Source of the DNA: Glandiceps talaboti
Taxonomy: Eukaryota; Hemichordata; Enteropneusta; Spengelidae
DNA length: 64,000 nucleotides
Reading direction: 5' to 3'
Assembly: GCF_964340395.1 (NCBI RefSeq)
Contig: NC_135558.1
Coordinates: 8,562,001-8,626,000 of the forward strand
The notes below the pieces were generated by a model that saw nothing but the letters and a program-made list of their open reading frames with translations, searched no databases and was not told the DNA's origin. Position 1 is the first letter of the stretch; each line of letters starts with the position of its first letter. Shown piece by piece: positions 62,442 to 64,000 of the stretch. A program made the position numbers and the translations under genes.

Positions 62442-63790
62442 GTATGTATATAACAGTACTCAGAGGAGTATATCTGTATAGCTTTAGTACTAGAAGTGTT
62501 GTGTTACTTGTACCAATCTATAATGAATTTAGCACTATACACTCCAGCATAGTATTATGCAAATTTTACTTATTTTAATGTTCTATTTATTTACATATAT
62601 ACGAACTCCATATTAGTATTAACATGAATTCAGAATGCATTAATCAAAGATTTCATATTTAAGACAACTGAGGATATACTGTATACTTTATTTGTTACAT
62701 ATATAGTCCGAGTACAATCATAACAATATAGTGTCCTATTCAATTTAATTCGAAGCAATAAAAGGTTGAGAAAGTTTTAATTTAACTTTTGTGCATATAT
62801 TATGTGTGATCCTGTGTGTATTGTGAACTTTTAGAAGTGTGAGAGTAGCGGCAAGATGCGATGGTTGTGACTTTGTGTTGAAAATACGCAGTCCAGTTTA
62901 AGGTATTCACGCCTTTTTTATTTGTTGTATCGGGTGCCTCAATATAGGTTCACGAATTGCTATTATCAGTGTGTTTATATCTGTGGAAGTTATACTGTAA
63001 CAGTAACAGTCGTACACAATAACGTGTCACGGTGCTCTATCAGTTAAACTAGTCATGGGATCCAAGTTCATGAAGTGTTTATACTTTGATAAGTTACTAT
63101 ACACTAATGACATTGTATGAACCTTGGCTCATTCCGTGCTTACCACAGGCAAGCAAACGCACTGGTGTTTTTTCACGGGTTGTAGGACTGTTGCGAGTGT
63201 CCATTATTCAGCTGTATCCTCGTATCTTATTTTCGCATTTTCAATCCGGTCACGGTGGCCGGCTTAGATTGTCAACAGTCATCTTGACTTTTTTGTAATT
63301 TATCTTTAATAGTATTTTTGCTGGTGAAATTAATAGAATTAAAACATTGGACGTTCGATAAAGTCCAGACGACTGTTCTACTTCATGTGTTCGAATCCTC
63401 AGTGAGTAGTGTGCGTTCTGTATCATGTGTATTGGACAGAGAATGTACAGCGTACATGCTGATTATTATATCGCATGTTATAGGTTATATATGTGTACAG
63501 AATTAGTAATAAATAAATATATATTTGAGATTTTTTTTAGGAATATGACAGAATATAAGCCGCGTCTGAATACAGACTATGGTCGGTTGTCAACGGCAAC
63601 GTGGGTAGTTGCGCATGATCAGTTCTCGCAGTTAAAGGTTATCTGGGCGATTATACTCCTGTGACTTACGCATTACGTCCATCCATGCGAATACAGTGAG
63701 GGCACTGAAAGTATATTACAACGAGGATGTAGCTACTATTCCCCTCATCTTTTAGCCTCTGGAAATAATTGCTACATAACAGCACAGGGG
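61690..63790. other. Downstream intergenic region with (TA)n
   Basis: Holds the likely poly(A) signal of the receptor gene (AATAAA, 62071) and a (TA)n microsatellite at 62371-62436. No further coding exon recognised. Confidence 0.6.
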
Positions 63791-63791
63791 G

Positions 63792-64000
63792 TAATTATTA
63801 TTATTATTATTATTATTACTTTATTATCCCTCACGGGGAAATTTGTCTTGCAACAACACAGAAAAGCATACATATAATCTTGCACATTAAAGTAGTACTA
63901 AGAACAACAAAAGTACGAAGACAATAAAAACTGTGTAAAAGACTACATAAAAACATTCACATTCCTTTACTTCTTACATTCTCTGGTTAAGTATTCTGAT
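63792..64000 (-). mobile_element. 3' end of a minus-strand LINE running off the window
   Basis: Read on the minus strand, the sequence ends GACAAATTTCCCCGTGAGGG, then ATAATAAAGTAATAATAAT with a (AAT)n tail. This is the familiar 3' terminus of several LINE families (a CCCC-GGGG mini-hairpin followed by AATAAAGT). The coding part would lie beyond position 64000. Confidence 0.65.

Overview
The window looks like nuclear DNA of a marine-type invertebrate animal. It is AT-rich, with three multi-exon genes whose introns all obey GT-AG, a very heavy simple-repeat load, non-LTR retrotransposon fragments and many small foldback DNA elements. The species cannot be named from the sequence. The protein families and the pearl/Helentron-like tandem repeat fit a lophotrochozoan or an invertebrate deuterostome.

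Layout: 0-13 kb holds no host gene that I can support. It carries a minus-strand CR1/L2-like LINE fragment, a G-tract-rich foldback transposon, a small MITE with an intact 9-bp target duplication, and diverged tandem copies. From 13.15 to 21.07 kb (plus strand) lies a complete flavin-containing monooxygenase gene: 7 coding exons, 527 residues. Its introns hold two palindromic elements, one with 101-base identical arms, and two large arrays, (GAAT)n and (ATCAT)n. A decayed second copy of its last-exon tail lies just downstream. From 21.5 to 34.5 kb I find no gene, only a LINE 3' fragment, MITEs and microsatellites.

From 34.5 to 42.1 kb (minus strand) lies a complete TRAF2-like adaptor gene: 9 coding exons, 504 residues, RING, TRAF zinc fingers, coiled coil and MATH. 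From 42.6 to 48.1 kb is a repeat-rich spacer: a roughly 150-bp tandem array ending in a hairpin plus CTAA, another foldback, a LINE split by a CTCGGCCC-repeat foldback, and a second 9-bp-TSD MITE.

From 52.0 to 61.7 kb (plus strand) lies the most novel-looking gene: 12 coding exons, 855 residues, encoding a type I membrane protein. It has a signal peptide, four tandem CARDB-like (Ig-fold-like) modules carrying one shared four-cysteine signature, a cysteine-rich membrane-proximal region with an RRRR furin-like site, one transmembrane helix and a very short tail. Its introns are full of microsatellites. The window ends inside the 3' end of another minus-strand LINE.

The exon models were built by hand. 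In all three genes every splice phase closes and the total length is a multiple of three, which is strong internal support. The genes are unrelated in function (small-molecule oxygenation, TNF-receptor/innate signalling, probable cell-surface recognition) and there is no operon-like logic between them.
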